Assembly (NCBI RefSeq): GCF_024713975.1
Contig: NC_091111.1
Span: 17,388,501 to 17,452,500, forward strand
Source: Paralichthys olivaceus
Taxonomy: Eukaryota > Chordata > Actinopteri > Pleuronectiformes > Paralichthyidae
DNA length: 64,000 nucleotides
Direction of reading: 5' to 3'
The translations under genes and the position numbers were made by a program. The notes beneath the pieces were generated by a model. That model did not search any database, was not told the origin of the DNA, and saw only the letters and a program-made list of their open reading frames with translations. Positions 48,717 through 58,303 of this stretch are shown here, one piece after another. Each line of letters opens with the position of its first letter. The first letter of the stretch is position 1.

Positions 48717-49656
48717 TCTCAGTGATAGGTGGAATATAATTCTTCTTGACTATACGACTCGTTCTCTTTCTTTTCATGCTTTAGTTTTTTTTCCGCGCGT
48801 AAAACTCGAACGCCACGCTGCTTTTAACGCTCTACCTCACCCTCCCCCTCACCCTCCCGTTCCTCTGTCTCACACTGTCCGCTCAGCGCCACTTGTTCTC
48901 CAGGTGCTCTCGTCGTTTCCGTTGCAAGCTTCATTAACATGCCGTCTCATTACCCGCTGCTTTATGGAGCCCCTCCTCTTTACGAGAGGACCGCCTGCGG
49001 AGACAAGGTGGTCAAACTACTTCCTGGTCTGTTGCCTCAGAGTAAATACTCATTAGAATACTAACCTGCAGGACTAACCCATCGACCCCCCCCCCCCCCC
49101 TCAGCCAGCCAGACAGACAGGAGGCCAGAGTTCAGCCTGCATGACCAACACAGTTAAGTCTTAACTTTTTCAGAAGACACCCCGGTAGATCAGAGTTAGT
49201 AAAGTTTTATTTGAAGTTCCTGTGTCTGATTCTTATTATAGCTTCTGTCAGTGTCCTGTAACAGTTGTTTCGGTTGTTGCTAACAAAACTTTCTTTCTCC
49301 AGCAGGTTAAAATCATTGGAGGAAAACTAAAGCAGTGAGTCATTTCTTTTTAAGTCTGTTTCCTGTCTTTGTGCTGAACCGAAATACGCAGCTGCTTCAT
49401 ATTTTCCCACACTGACACAATAGAAAGCTAACGAGCGTATTCCTAAAATGTTAAACTGGTACTTCAATTCCAGAGGACAGGATAATGAACCCTCTGACTG
49501 AACTGTCGCTCTCTCTCCTCAGGTGTGATGTTTCATCGTGGCCAAACAAGACTGGCCCTGCAGGGATTCAGGCGGATCTCCTTAGAACCATCGTTAGCCA
49601 GTGGGGATGAGCGCTCCACTGCCAATCAACCAATCACGATGCTGGACACCAAATGA
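38504..49656 (+). CDS. dtnb: Beta-dystrobrevin, complete, 18 constant coding exons plus alternative ends (620 or 663 aa)
   Basis: Cytoplasmic scaffold of the dystrophin-associated complex in non-muscle tissue and brain; it binds dystrophin/utrophin and syntrophins. Constant coding exons: 38504-38594, 38824-38904, 39092-39305, 39907-39992, 40394-40548, 40673-40772, 40900-41066, 42134-42258, 43302-43373, 43763-43840, 44536-44620, 44794-44873, 45013-45126, 46096-46192, 46449-46469, 46726-46879, 47107-47196, 47329-47376. Phases agree throughout. Domains: EF-hand-like region (about residues 45-240, from LSTYRTACK), ZZ zinc finger (about 243-298, with CSYC, CLRC and CQNC pairs and a His pair), syntrophin-binding region (about 360-430), paired coiled coils (about 430-520), conserved [20 protein letters not shown] tail. 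A 29-bp exon at 49306 ends the protein as GKDRG, like mammals; skipping it to 49523 adds a 43-residue tail. The residue before VEHV and the neighbours favour DTNB over DTNA, but a DTNA mix-up cannot be excluded without alignment. Confidence 0.93.
38824..38904 (+). CDS. dtnb: dtnb coding exon 2
   Basis: Residues 31-57 plus one base, [20 protein letters not shown] through KRCN. The [18 protein letters not shown] block is a dystrobrevin hallmark. Acceptor CGTCACAG|GGG, donor AACC|GTGAGT. Confidence 0.93.
39092..39305 (+). CDS. dtnb: dtnb coding exon 3
   Basis: Residues 58-128 plus two bases, [20 protein letters not shown] onward to ILAAVD. EF-hand-like region 1. Acceptor CATTCCAG|TGC, donor GACAG|GTAACG. 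Confidence 0.94.
39907..39992 (+). CDS. dtnb: dtnb coding exon 4
   Basis: Residues 129-157, [20 protein letters not shown] through DKLR. Acceptor TTTTTCCAG|TGA, donor CGCT|GTGAGT. Confidence 0.93.
40274..40287 (-). promoter_or_regulatory. CTCF-like motif
   Basis: GTGCCCCCTTGTGG in dtnb intron 4 matches the reverse-complement CTCF core at 13 of 14 positions. Confidence 0.25.
40394..40548 (+). CDS. dtnb: dtnb coding exon 5
   Basis: Residues 158-209, [20 protein letters not shown] through SCFPQQ. EF-hand-like region 2. The acceptor is a GT-repeat-derived TGTGTGTAG|ATG. Confidence 0.93.
40673..40772 (+). CDS. dtnb: dtnb coding exon 6
   Basis: Residues 210-242, [20 protein letters not shown] through RLANVEH. 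Conserved linker leading into the ZZ finger. Acceptor ATTGTGTAG|AAG, donor CACG|GTACAC. Confidence 0.93.
40900..41066 (+). CDS. dtnb: dtnb coding exon 7 (ZZ zinc finger)
   Basis: Residues 243-298: CSYC, CLRC and CQNC cysteine pairs and the HSSQH histidine region, ending EHSSW. Acceptor TCCCTCAG|TCT, donor TGG|GTGAGT. Confidence 0.95.
41067..42133 (+). other. dtnb intron 7
   Basis: A 1.07-kb intron with the repeat copy above and a GT tract close to the acceptor at 42102-42130. No gene seen. Confidence 0.7.
41193..41305 (+). repeat. Teleost interspersed repeat (TACTCAAGTAAAGTAC family)
   Basis: GTAGTGCAGTAAAAGGTACA, then AATACTCAAGTAAAGTACAG and TACTTGAGTAAATGTTCTTG in the order typical of an abundant teleost repeat. 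The other end of this family appears at 48330-48475. Confidence 0.6.
42134..42258 (+). CDS. dtnb: dtnb coding exon 8
   Basis: Residues 299-339 plus two bases, [20 protein letters not shown] through NLSNI. Acceptor GTTTGTAG|AAG, donor ATCGT|GTAAGA. Confidence 0.92.
42259..43301 (+). other. dtnb intron 8
   Basis: A 1.04-kb intron; a frame at 42580-42867 has no recognisable domain. A CT microsatellite lies at 43049-43068. Confidence 0.7.
43302..43373 (+). CDS. dtnb: dtnb coding exon 9
   Basis: Residues 340-363 plus two bases, [20 protein letters not shown] then ASTK. This corresponds to the variable serine-rich linker. Acceptor TTCGCGCAG|CCC, donor AACG|GTACGG. Confidence 0.87.
43763..43840 (+). 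CDS. dtnb: dtnb coding exon 10
   Basis: Residues 364-389 plus two bases, [20 protein letters not shown] then [16 protein letters not shown] is the first syntrophin-binding helix. Acceptor TCGTCCAG|TTT, donor CACG|GTGAGA. Confidence 0.93.
44536..44620 (+). CDS. dtnb: dtnb coding exon 11
   Basis: Residues 390-418, [20 protein letters not shown] then RLAETDSSG. This is the second helix of the tandem syntrophin-binding pair. Acceptor GTCTGCAG|TGT, donor GGA|GTGAGT. Confidence 0.93.
44794..44873 (+). CDS. dtnb: dtnb coding exon 12
   Basis: Residues 419-444 plus two bases, [20 protein letters not shown] then QLECKN. Start of coiled coil. Acceptor TTTTCAG|GTG, donor ACAG|GTAGAA. Confidence 0.93.
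45013..45126 (+). CDS. dtnb: dtnb coding exon 13
   Basis: Residues 445-482 plus two bases, [20 protein letters not shown] through ELRLL. Acceptor TTTCCTAG|AGA, donor TCAG|GTAAAC. Confidence 0.93.
45127..46095 (+). other. dtnb intron 13
   Basis: A 0.97-kb intron; two overlapping short frames at 45199-45438 have no recognised domain. Otherwise nothing notable. Confidence 0.65.
46096..46192 (+). CDS. dtnb: dtnb coding exon 14
   Basis: Residues 483-515, completing Arg then [20 protein letters not shown] through MKLLK. Coiled coil. The acceptor is the less usual CTGAAG|ACAG, which phase requires; the nearby CAG 4 bases on would break the frame. Confidence 0.9.
46198..46249. repeat. CA microsatellite
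   Basis: CA repeat starting 6 bp after the exon 14 donor. Confidence 0.92.
46449..46469 (+). CDS. dtnb: dtnb coding exon 15 (21-nt microexon)
   Basis: Seven codons, DEEQRQA (residues 516-522), flanked by TCCTGTAG and GTAAGT. Corresponds to EEEQKQA of mammals and is in phase, so it can be included or skipped without frameshift. Confidence 0.88.
46726..46879 (+). CDS. dtnb: dtnb coding exon 16
   Basis: Residues 523-573 plus one base, [20 protein letters not shown] onward to GDVQEAFAQ. Ser/Pro-rich linker then the conserved [19 protein letters not shown]. Acceptor GTTTCTTAG|GCG, donor CAAG|GTGAGA. Confidence 0.92.
47107..47196 (+). CDS. dtnb: dtnb coding exon 17
   Basis: Residues 574-603 plus one base, [20 protein letters not shown] then [10 protein letters not shown]. 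Almost invariant dystrobrevin tail. Acceptor GCTTCAG|GCC, donor TCAG|GTACAT. Confidence 0.95.
47329..47376 (+). CDS. dtnb: dtnb coding exon 18
   Basis: Residues 604-619 plus one base, [16 protein letters not shown]. Acceptor CGACTAG|ATG, donor AGAG|GTACAT. The following exon is alternative. Confidence 0.9.
47377..49305 (+). other. dtnb intron 18
   Basis: A 1.9-kb intron with the teleost repeat at 48330-48475, a GA tract near 48696-48715 and a 15-C run near 49087-49100. No gene seen. Confidence 0.65.
48330..48475 (+). repeat. Teleost interspersed repeat (GTGGAAGAAGTACTCAGATC-type)
   Basis: AGCGGTGGGAGAAGTATTCA then GATCTAAGTAAG...AAAACACTCC...GGAAAGTACC...GAAAGTACAG, the order of the opposite end of the family seen at 41.2 kb. 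Confidence 0.6.
49306..49334 (+). CDS. dtnb: dtnb alternative exon 19a (short C-terminus)
   Basis: A 29-bp exon: GGT completes Gly620 and TAA (49308-49310) stops translation, giving the mammal-like end GKDRG. Acceptor TCCAGCAG|GTT, donor AGCA|GTGAGT. Confidence 0.7.
49523..49656 (+). CDS. dtnb: dtnb alternative exon 19b (long C-terminus)
   Basis: Spliced directly from exon 18 it reads Gly, then 43 codons, [20 protein letters not shown] through ITMLDTK, stop TGA at 49654-49656. If exon 19a is included it is 3' UTR. Acceptor TCTCCTCAG|GTG. I do not recognise the tail. Confidence 0.55.
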
Positions 49657-51300
49657 CCCCACAGCGGGGTCCCTACTGATGTATAGCTGTGATTCTGTGT
49701 GTGTGTCTTGTCACTGTGGTTTTACGTTAGTTTTTGATTTGATCGTGCGTAGCTAAACGAGGAGACTGATACCTACTGATTTGTACTGTAGCATGTGTGT
49801 GCGCTCTGCGTTTTATTTTTTTTTTCGAGTTGCGAGACGGTCGAGTAAGTGAGAGAGACGCCGCGAAGAGATGGATGAGCTGCGTTCAGGACATTTGTGA
49901 AGGATTTTTATTTTGTAAAGAGGAGAAAAGTTTCAGGATCAGGATCAGGAGGTAACTGTACGGAGCCATGTGAGAGGAAAAACATAGGAAGGTCGAAAAA
50001 GACAGGAAGTGAGTTGTAACGGTTTAAGTTTCAGCACTGTGTGCTTAGTATTTATTGCTTTGATTTGATGTTTGACATTTATTCATTCGGTTGAGTGCTT
50101 CTGTGTACGCCAGTGTGGTCAGGCCCTGCTGTTTCCTGCTGCATCGACACCGGGCCGCCCCCCCGCCTGGCCGAGGCGATGCAGAGTTGAAGCGGTGGTC
50201 CAGGTGTCTGAAACCTGGACGAGATTAGTGCCGTGGTGCTGAAAGCAGCTCAGGTCTTCCATGCCTCTCTGTGGAACCCCACTACTGCAGCGGGACCACG
50301 GTTAAAGAGGTCATATCTGATTACTGTGTGTGTGAGAGAGCGTGTGTGTGTGTGTGTGAGCGTCTGTGTGTGTGTCTGTTCAACAGGGAAGGTGCAGCAG
50401 TAGAGCAGCAAAGTGGGTAAACTCTTATTTTACAAGTTTTAGTGTTTACTTGTGAAATATTGGATAACCAGCCGCACAGGGCCGAACGATCCGACACACG
50501 AGTGTGGAGCTCTTCAAGAAGAAATATATGCAAAAGAAAAAAAGCAAGACGTCTGATCCCCTAAATTATTATTTGTCATAAAACATAAAGAAAGTGAAAA
50601 ATGTAATTATCCTGCCAACAAATAAAAAAAACAATTAGCACATGAAGGAGCTAATCATTTTGAAATGTGGAATATTTACTCATTATTTATTATATTTTGA
50701 TGGATCAAGAAATCAATCAAAAATATACAATTAAATTCAACAATAGTAGAAATAGTCCAAACTTTAGTTATATACATAAACTAAATAAAACCCAACCGTG
50801 ACCTTTTCTCTCCAAACACCCACTTTCTCAGATGAACTCCTCACACTCTGCTCCTCTCTGCTGCCCCTCCTGTAAAACGCCTCTGATTGTGGACGTTTTT
50901 ATGCAAATCCAACACGACCCAAAGCGACTCGCTGAGCTCGAGTCACGTCAGGTGGATTTTATTTTCATGTACCAGCTGTGAGACGTTCTTGGGTTTGACC
51001 TCACAGGAAGCTGTTCTTCGCTGTAATGTACATTTCTGAATCATTTTCTTTTCCCCGGCCTCCACTTTGTTTCACGGACTCCTTGTGGCTGTCCCATTTA
51101 GAGTCCCCCCCCCCACGATGATTGACTGACAGTGATTTAATGAACGAGTGAGCTCATGTTTCAACGTGTGTGCGTGAAAGCGAGAGAAATCAAGACTGAC
51201 AGGACGGACACGTCCGGACATGAAACTCGTTCAGCTCTGAACCTGCCGGAGCTGAGGCGGTGTGAGTGAATCATGTGGATCATCTGCAATAAATGATATT
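49657..51300 (+). other. dtnb 3' untranslated region (probable)
   Basis: Non-coding sequence after both dtnb stops. Candidate AATAAA signals lie at 50621-50626 and 51288-51293. Confidence 0.5.
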
Positions 51301-54212
51301 TAACGTCAAACTCTTGAGCATCTGCTGTTTCTGTGACTGGTGGACCTTCATTCACTTCTTTCCACTGACTTCGTCCTGGGGCTCAAACCATTACACTAAC
51401 ACAACAAAATGTATTGAGATAATTCAGTTACTTTTCTGAGAGTTAAATTTGATTTTCCATTTTTATTCCATCCTTGTTTGTCCATGTTTCTCCTCGAGCT
51501 GCAGTTTGGCAGAATTTGAAATATCTAATAAGTTGGAAACCACACTCTCTACTCTATTCCTGGAAAGTGACCCAGTTGAGAAATTCCTCGACTTCCCTCA
51601 GCTGAAGTATTGCACTTTCTAAATCCCAGGATATTACAGCGACTCCAACACAACTGGAAACAAAACTGCAAAAACAAACTGGAGGGGGAAGAAATGTGAG
51701 ACTGACTAAACCAGTGGTGAGATGAAGCAGAATGTGTTTACTTAAAAGTCCCTAATAATCCTCAGTTTCCATTAAATCAAAAACCTCTTCAACACAGTTT
51801 GTTATTTCTACGTTAGCCATTTGCTCTCTCTGTTATTTCCACACTGTACAGTATTTCTTACTGCCATTGTCGTCCTGGAGTCAAACTACTTACAAGTTGA
51901 ATTTGTTTCATTTTATTTTGGATAAACATCGTAATTCATTATAAATAGCTTTACTTAACTTTTAATTTTGCTTTAATAGCATCTATATGCTGCCTTTTGT
52001 TTTAATGCATTACTTTCATTTAAGTACAAGAATGCCGGACTTGAATATTTTCACACTGGTTTTTCTAGTTTTTCAGTAAAGCAGCAGAATGTTTCTTGCA
52101 CCACGAACAAAGTTTCAGGATTATAGTGGAAGAATCTCATCTTCAAAACATTCCACCTATTTCAGGCCTCTAACCTACTACCCTAAAAAATTCAACCATT
52201 TTAGGAATGTAATTAATCCAAGGGCAGTACAATAACAGGCAGCACTCTGAAAAAAAAAAAATCACATATTTTCATCCAAACGTGATCTCAGTAATCCGGA
52301 GAGAAGCTTTTTTTTTTTTCCATTTTCCGGTGAGCCAGTGTTTTTCAGTCCTAACCCAGTTTCTATAAATACCACCCCCCCCTCCTCTCCCCTCCCCCCA
52401 ACATGGACATACACTTAAAAACACCAGTTTTTCCTCCTTAATGTTCAGACTTTTAAACTTTCTCCTGATTTAGTGTCCTCGTTAGTGTGGATGAGCAGTT
52501 CTCACTTTTCCCATGAGCTTCCTACAGAGGTCACGACTCAGTGCATGTGAGGGTGTGTATACAAGGGGGGGGGGGGGGGGGGGGGGTGTAAACTATAGAC
52601 TGAATAAAGCACATTGAGGTTTTCTGTGTGTTGGTGACCTCACTGACTGCTATAAATAACCCCCACCTCTTATACGCTCCCTCCACACACACACACACAC
52701 ACAGTGTAGTTATGACCCTGTGTAGTAAAGATCTTTTTCTTCTCGGAGGTCGAACTGAGTTTAACCTTCGAGAAACAAGCGATGAACTCTGAATCAACAT
52801 CGCGCTTTGATTTGCTGAGATATATCGAATGTATTGTGATGCACAACAAACATTGCAGACTCATTTCTTCTCGGTGGACTAATTTATCAATTGATGCCTA
52901 ATTGCTATTATTGCTTTAATCCACAATCATCGCTAATTTAGTGGATCTGACACATTCAGGATGTTGTGACGTTATATTAAAAATAGTTTGAAAGAAAAAC
53001 TGCAACAACCTTGAATTATCTGTTAATAAAACGTGCTCAACCCTGAGGGAAGAAAGATTATACTTAAATCATTCCCAATATTATTCGATACTGCTTAAAT
53101 AGATGTTGCTGGACAGATTAAGCTCCACATGGACTTCTGCATTTTTTTAAACACAAGCTCATGTTACTTCTTATCAATTCTGAGATGTTAATCAGCGGCT
53201 GCTTTGAAATTTGCTATTTTTCCCCTACATCCTCCCCTCTGTCGACTGCATTTACCGCTTTTCTTTTCCTATGTTTCATAGAAAACCACGTCCACAGCAG
53301 CCGGAGCACACGTCTCGACTTGTTCCTGCAGCCCTCTGCTTCACCTGTTGGAAAACCTGAGCGGAGAGATTAGAGGAAGCGAACCCACCAAGCAAGAAAA
53401 CTGTCAGCGGAGACACAGTACTTAGGTAAAACATGACAAAAATGACATCTGAGACACATTTGGTCCAGAACCACATCCCTCTAACACAGCGGACACACCT
53501 GAGGACTCACACGAGATTACGAAGAAGACAAATGATCAGAGAAAGAGAAAGAATTTTAAATCATGTTCATTCATTGGACTTTTCTCAGATCTTCACTCGT
53601 GAAACTGGAGCGTCAGAGCTTTTTAAAGGTGCTTTTTAAGTTTAGATGTCACCTCGACCCCTGAAACCACAGATATGACTACGTTTCCTCCAGGCCGTGA
53701 AATGCTGACATCAAACACACCGGGAACAGGAAAGTCATGTAAAGACCAGTTACTAGTCATCGGCCATATTTCTTCTCCTTGTGGTTGATTTTTGTAGTGG
53801 CCTAGTTTTTCGATTGGAACTTTGGTTATTTTTCAGTGACCACAAATTGCAGTGTGAACGTAGCACGAGAGGATGTTTTGTGTCTCTATGGTCATGTGTC
53901 TCTCCCTACTTGTTTTCTTTGTCACCATTTTGTGTTGATACTGGTTTTTCAGTATCTGTCTCGTTGTTTGTTAGTTCTCTTCTTCTTCTTCTTCTTCTTT
54001 GTTAAGTCCATTGGCAGGCGGCAGCCAACATCAAGGTGCAGTACCACCATCTACTGTATCTCTTATTATCCTATTTGATAAATGCGATAAAATTAGTTGA
54101 GCGCTTCCTCTTCCTCCTCTACCCTACTGGGCGCCAAGGTGCCGTTGGCTGCCAAAAGATGGAAAGGTGAAGAAGAAGGCCCCTTTGACCTCTGCCGTCC
54201 GGGTACATCCAT
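51301..54212. other. Intergenic region dtnb - dnmt3a
   Basis: About 2.9 kb with no supported gene. Contains a 22-G run (52565-52586), a short CA tract at about 52684 and a (CTT)n tract at 53983-54000, the last followed by a segment with the inverted pieces GGCAGCCAAC / GTTGGCTGCC (about 54020 and 54143) that may be a small mobile-element remnant. Confidence 0.6.
52565..52586. repeat. Poly-G run (22 G)
   Basis: Uninterrupted guanine homopolymer; length should be confirmed in raw reads. Confidence 0.9.
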
Positions 54213-54628
54213 GGCTGTGTCTCAAGTCAGCGGCCGCATCCTGCCGAGGAAACGGTCCACACAACCGACGTCAGCCGCATCCTCCAATGGCCGCGAAAAT
54301 GAGATGACCTTTTGACGTGTTCCGTTATCGCCTCGATTTTTGACGCTAACATCTCTTTGAAAAACAGTTTGTCACGGATGCGCAATGAATCATGGGATGC
54401 GTTGGGCCCGGAAGGATCCACCCGGTGGACCAGCCGTTGCTCGGGGGCTGGAAGGACACGTTTAAAGGAGCCAGTCGCGCTGCCGTGCCACAATCGGACG
54501 GAAGGACGCGGCCCACGAAGGACGCAGCCCGCGAAGGACACAGCCCGCGAAGGACGCAGCCCGCGAAGGACGCGGCCCACGAAGGACGCAGCCTGCAAAG
54601 GATGCATCCCCTGAATTAGGACACAGCT
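54213..54628. mobile_element. Non-autonomous terminal-inverted-repeat DNA element
   Basis: Left end GCTGTGTCTCAAGTCAGCGG (54214 on) and the reverse complement of the right end GCTGTGTCCTAATTCAGGGG (54627 back) agree at 16 of 20 bases, and 22 of 28 when extended to 54241/54600. About 415 bp, no transposase. Contains a 16-bp tandem repeat (54501-54612). CAT on both sides may be a 3-bp target duplication. I have seen similar ends in other fish genomes; superfamily not assigned. Confidence 0.6.
54501..54612. repeat. 16-bp minisatellite, 7 copies
   Basis: Unit GAAGGACGCAGCCCGC, seven contiguous copies (54501, 54517, 54533, 54549, 54565, 54581, 54597), the last diverged and merging with the inverted repeat of the mobile element. 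Confidence 0.9.
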
Positions 54629-54679
54629 CATGTCTCCTACCTGAGTCCAACCTCTAACACCTGTTTGTGTGCGTGTGCG

Positions 54680-54991
54680 CGCGAGTGACGTTTTGGTTGT
54701 AGACTTTAGGACCCGGCGGAAACTTTCTGTGTGGTGCGGCAGAGCCTCTGCGGTTAGAGAGAGAGAGAGAGAGAGAGAGGGAGTGTGAGACAGAGAGAGA
54801 GAGAGAGAGAGGGGGGAGAGAGAGAGAGAGAGACAGGCGGGGGAGCGCGAGCCAGCAGCGGAGAGAGAAGACCTGGTAGAGCGCGAGGAGAGAGAGAGAG
54901 AGAGTGAGAGAGAGAGAGGTCGAGATTGAACGGGAGGAGAGAGAGAGAGAACCACCGTCAGGCTCCGGGAGGCAGAGCGACGGACGACACG
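54680..54991 (+). promoter_or_regulatory. dnmt3a: Probable dnmt3a promoter / non-coding exon 1
   Basis: GA-rich (54753-54950) then GC-rich sequence ending at donor GACACG|GTAAAT (exon end 54991), followed by a CpG-rich stretch to about 55600. Assigned to dnmt3a by strand, by the coding exon at 58.6 kb and by synteny. Confidence 0.5.
54753..54950. repeat. GA simple repeat
   Basis: Several (GA)n blocks with GGGG interruptions in the presumed dnmt3a leader. Confidence 0.88.
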
Positions 54992-57091
54992 GTAAATATA
55001 AACATCACATTTGGGCTCGTGCACGCTCCCGTTACCGCCGTTAAGTTCGCTCCTAAAGTCATCGCTCGCGCGCTCCGTGGGTTCCGTCTCGGCAGATGAT
55101 GTGCGCGTGAGGACGGAGCGGTGAACTTGGGGACTTGTGTTTTACCGGAGGCAGAATAAAACCCACCGGGCCGCACGCACGGTTTGTAGCGGGTGTGTGT
55201 TGCACGGTATCCGGTGGACGAGGTACGGTTAACCCCCCCCCACCCCTCACCCCCCCTCACCGGCAGGTAACGTTAAACCGGAGCGCGCAGTCACCTCCGA
55301 CCACCAGATGCAGACACATCAGCGCGCGGAACCGAGCGAGCGGGAGCGCGCGCCTGCCGGGGTTAACGGGTGCATTCGGTCTGAAACGCGCCCCCGTGTG
55401 TCAGTGTGTTTATTACCGGACACACTGCAGCTTATCGTCGGTACACACCGACACGTGTCTCGCACCGGCGTCCCACCCCCCCACCCCCCCCACAAACACA
55501 CCCACACCCACAGACACAACGGGATTATACACCGTTTCCTCAGAGGCCGTCCGGTAAAGGCCGCGTGAGGTCGCTCCCCGTATTATCGTTATTCTGAGCT
55601 CCGTTAAGGCAGCACGAGGGAGGACGGTACTTCCGGTTTGCTGTTTGAAAATAAAAGCCTCAGCGAGCAACGTCAGGCCGAACAGATGATTTCACACTAA
55701 TAACAACATGAGATCAGTCGATCCATCACATTTTACTCACACAGCCCACATGCACTCATCACTCTCTGTCTGATGGAGTTTAACGAGGTGCAACGTCCTC
55801 GGTTTTTAAACCCTCAACAAGAGTAAAACTACCAAAAAAAAACTCGAGCAGATTGTGAGATACAGACTGACCGTCTCATCACAAGCTGTACGAGTGTTCG
55901 CAGACTAAAAATAACTTCCTCTAACGAGTGATGGGGAGAAATGATTGAAACGGCCAATTGCGAACATCTCATTGTTAACTCGAACAATAGACGGGAGGTG
56001 CTCTGAAGTCTGTGGCCGTTATCCGGACATCTTTCTGAAGATGTTAATGATCTGTGGGAAACGACCTGTGTCGGCTGACATGACGTGCAGGTTTCCTGCA
56101 CAATGTGATGTCACTGGTGTCTATAACCTGCTGTTTGCCTCATGTATGTTTAACATGACTAACTGATGCAGCTCATGTTGCTTTGAGCGACAGTGACCGC
56201 TGCTTAACACGTTTTGTGTTGTTTTTAGTTAGAAAGTTAGTGTTGACGTGTTGTTGTTGGTTAAAATGTAATTGTTAATGTTCTGACGTTTTTAGTATCT
56301 TGCAACATAAAGTTTTCAGAAACCATAGTTGAATTAGTAAACTACTATTCCACTGGATAGTGAAAGCATTGTAGGTTGTTGAGGGTTGTTGGGTTTATGA
56401 CCTCAGGTGACCTCAGTCTAAAATGTCTAAAATCTTCAAATGACCCAATATCTTTATGAATATTGATATTTTAAAAAGTGCTAAAAAGGAAGATAACTCA
56501 GTTTTACCTGCCTTTGAAAATTATTTTCTTTATGCTCAAGTACAAAACCGGTTTATCTGCCATTTATCTGCCTTTTGGTTTGGTTCAAAGTAAGTCAGAG
56601 TGAGGCAACAATATTTGTCCCTGTCACCAACGACGATGACACGCTACTGATACCCCGAGGCCATCCACGTGCCAAAAGTGATTTAAATAGATAAAGAGCT
56701 ACTTAAATGAATTTTTTTTTAAAACAGCAAATACATTATTTAGTGTATGCTTTTATTGTGAAGACAAATCCCCTACTTCCTTGTCTTGTCTCTGTCTGAC
56801 TCTCTACCTTCACACACCTTTCAAGCTTTTTCTCTGCGCAACCATTTCTCCTCCCACCAGTTCAGGCTTCTGGGCCTTTAACTATGTTCTAATTTAAACC
56901 ACTGCTGGCATGACGACTGGAACAGTTTAAATTGGTGTATGTAGACTTGCTATAGGTGTGTGTGTGTGCGTGCATGTGTGTGTGACCTACATATGCAGGA
57001 CTTGGAGGAGTTGGTTGGTAGGTTGGCCTGGTGCCTGCAGCTCCTGCAAGGAGCCCTCAGGGGTGGAGGGGTGGATACTGTACACCCATTT

Positions 57092-57256
57092 CTACAAAGT
57101 TTCCACCCCGGTCTTTCCGCTGGTAACGCTGGCCGGCAGCCTGTTGTCTTTACAGTAGGTGATGTAAGGCCACAGCGTGAGGAGTGACATACTGTACAAT
57201 ACCTCCCGAGCAAAGCCAGACACATTGGCTGCAGTCGTAATGTGCTCAAGTCCAAA
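57092..57256 (-). pseudogene. Possible coding remnant, unidentified
   Basis: One minus-strand frame reads FGLEHITTAANVSGFAREVL then YSMSLLTLWPYITYCKDN...VETL and ends at TAG; past the stop the frame continues in protein-like composition (KWVYSIHPSTPEGSLQELQ). It looks like a decayed exon or retrocopy piece. I cannot name a parent protein. Confidence 0.25.
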
Positions 57257-57689
57257 TCACTGCCGAGATCCAGGTTACAAACGTTTGTCCTCAGATTGAG
57301 ATCAGCAACTGACACCGGTCAACAAATCACCGACACGCAAACAATACAAAGATTTATGTGAGGATGCTCATGCAGGAGGAAGTGAGTGGAATAAGTGAAA
57401 TGGAGACACGTGTTGTGTAGTGTGTCTGCTTAAGTGCAGCTGAGCTATCGCCATGGAAAATAAGGGAAGTCAGTTTTATTTAAAGAGCCCCAAATCACCA
57501 CGGTAGAAAAAAAGAAAACCTCATAAAAATGGGGGGGAAATGGATGAAACCTCAGGAAAGTCCATTCATCGTATGTAGGACATCACAAAAAAAGACAGAT
57601 AGATAGATTTCACAGTTTAACCACAGATTTGAATCTGTGCATGAGGTGTAATTTGATTACAGATGTTTTTAGCTGGTCGTGGAAAGTGC

Positions 57690-57830
57690 TGGTGGATCCA
57701 GATAGTGGAGGTGGATCATGATTGTGGTGGTGGATCATTGTGGTGAATCATGATCATTGTGGTGAATCACGATCGTGGTGGTGGATCACGACGTTGGACT
57801 GTGATCGTGGCGGCAGCTGATCATGGACCT
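57690..57830. repeat. Degenerate tandem repeat with palindromic core
   Basis: Repeated GTGGATCATGATC / GTGGTGAATCACGATC units of about 20-25 bp with the palindrome-like ATCATGAT. Confidence 0.65.
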
Positions 57831-58272
57831 CGGTTATAAAAAGACTGCTTTATATACAATACGCCTACTCCCATATTCTACTATTACTGACAATACCTCC
57901 TCCATTTCAGTTGTCATTGCTGCTGCCTTCATCTCTACCAGACAAAGACTAATTACAAAATATAATAATATTCAATAGTAATATATTTTAGCCATGATTT
58001 TTACCTTCGCAGCCATTTTGTCTCATGCAATGGACACAGACGAGCCCCAATCAATCACTGTGTGACAGCCATGTTGAAAGTTACCGTGATTCCAGCGGAT
58101 TCCTTTGAGGACACCTGCGAGTGTGTGTGTGTGTGTGTGTGGGGGGGGACTTCCTGTTTTAACTGGTTACTATACGGAGATGAATATCTTTCTGCTTCTG
58201 TACGTGCAGCAACTATTCATCCATCAACTCTAGATCAGAGACACACGTGTTTTACAGGATAGACTCTGGGGC

Positions 58273-58303
<31 letters not shown>

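Noticed and set aside
54227-55024. Long minus-strand open frame (265 aa)
   Set aside because: It is Ser/Leu-rich translation of GA repeats and of the 16-bp minisatellite in the mobile element; no domain and no splice context.
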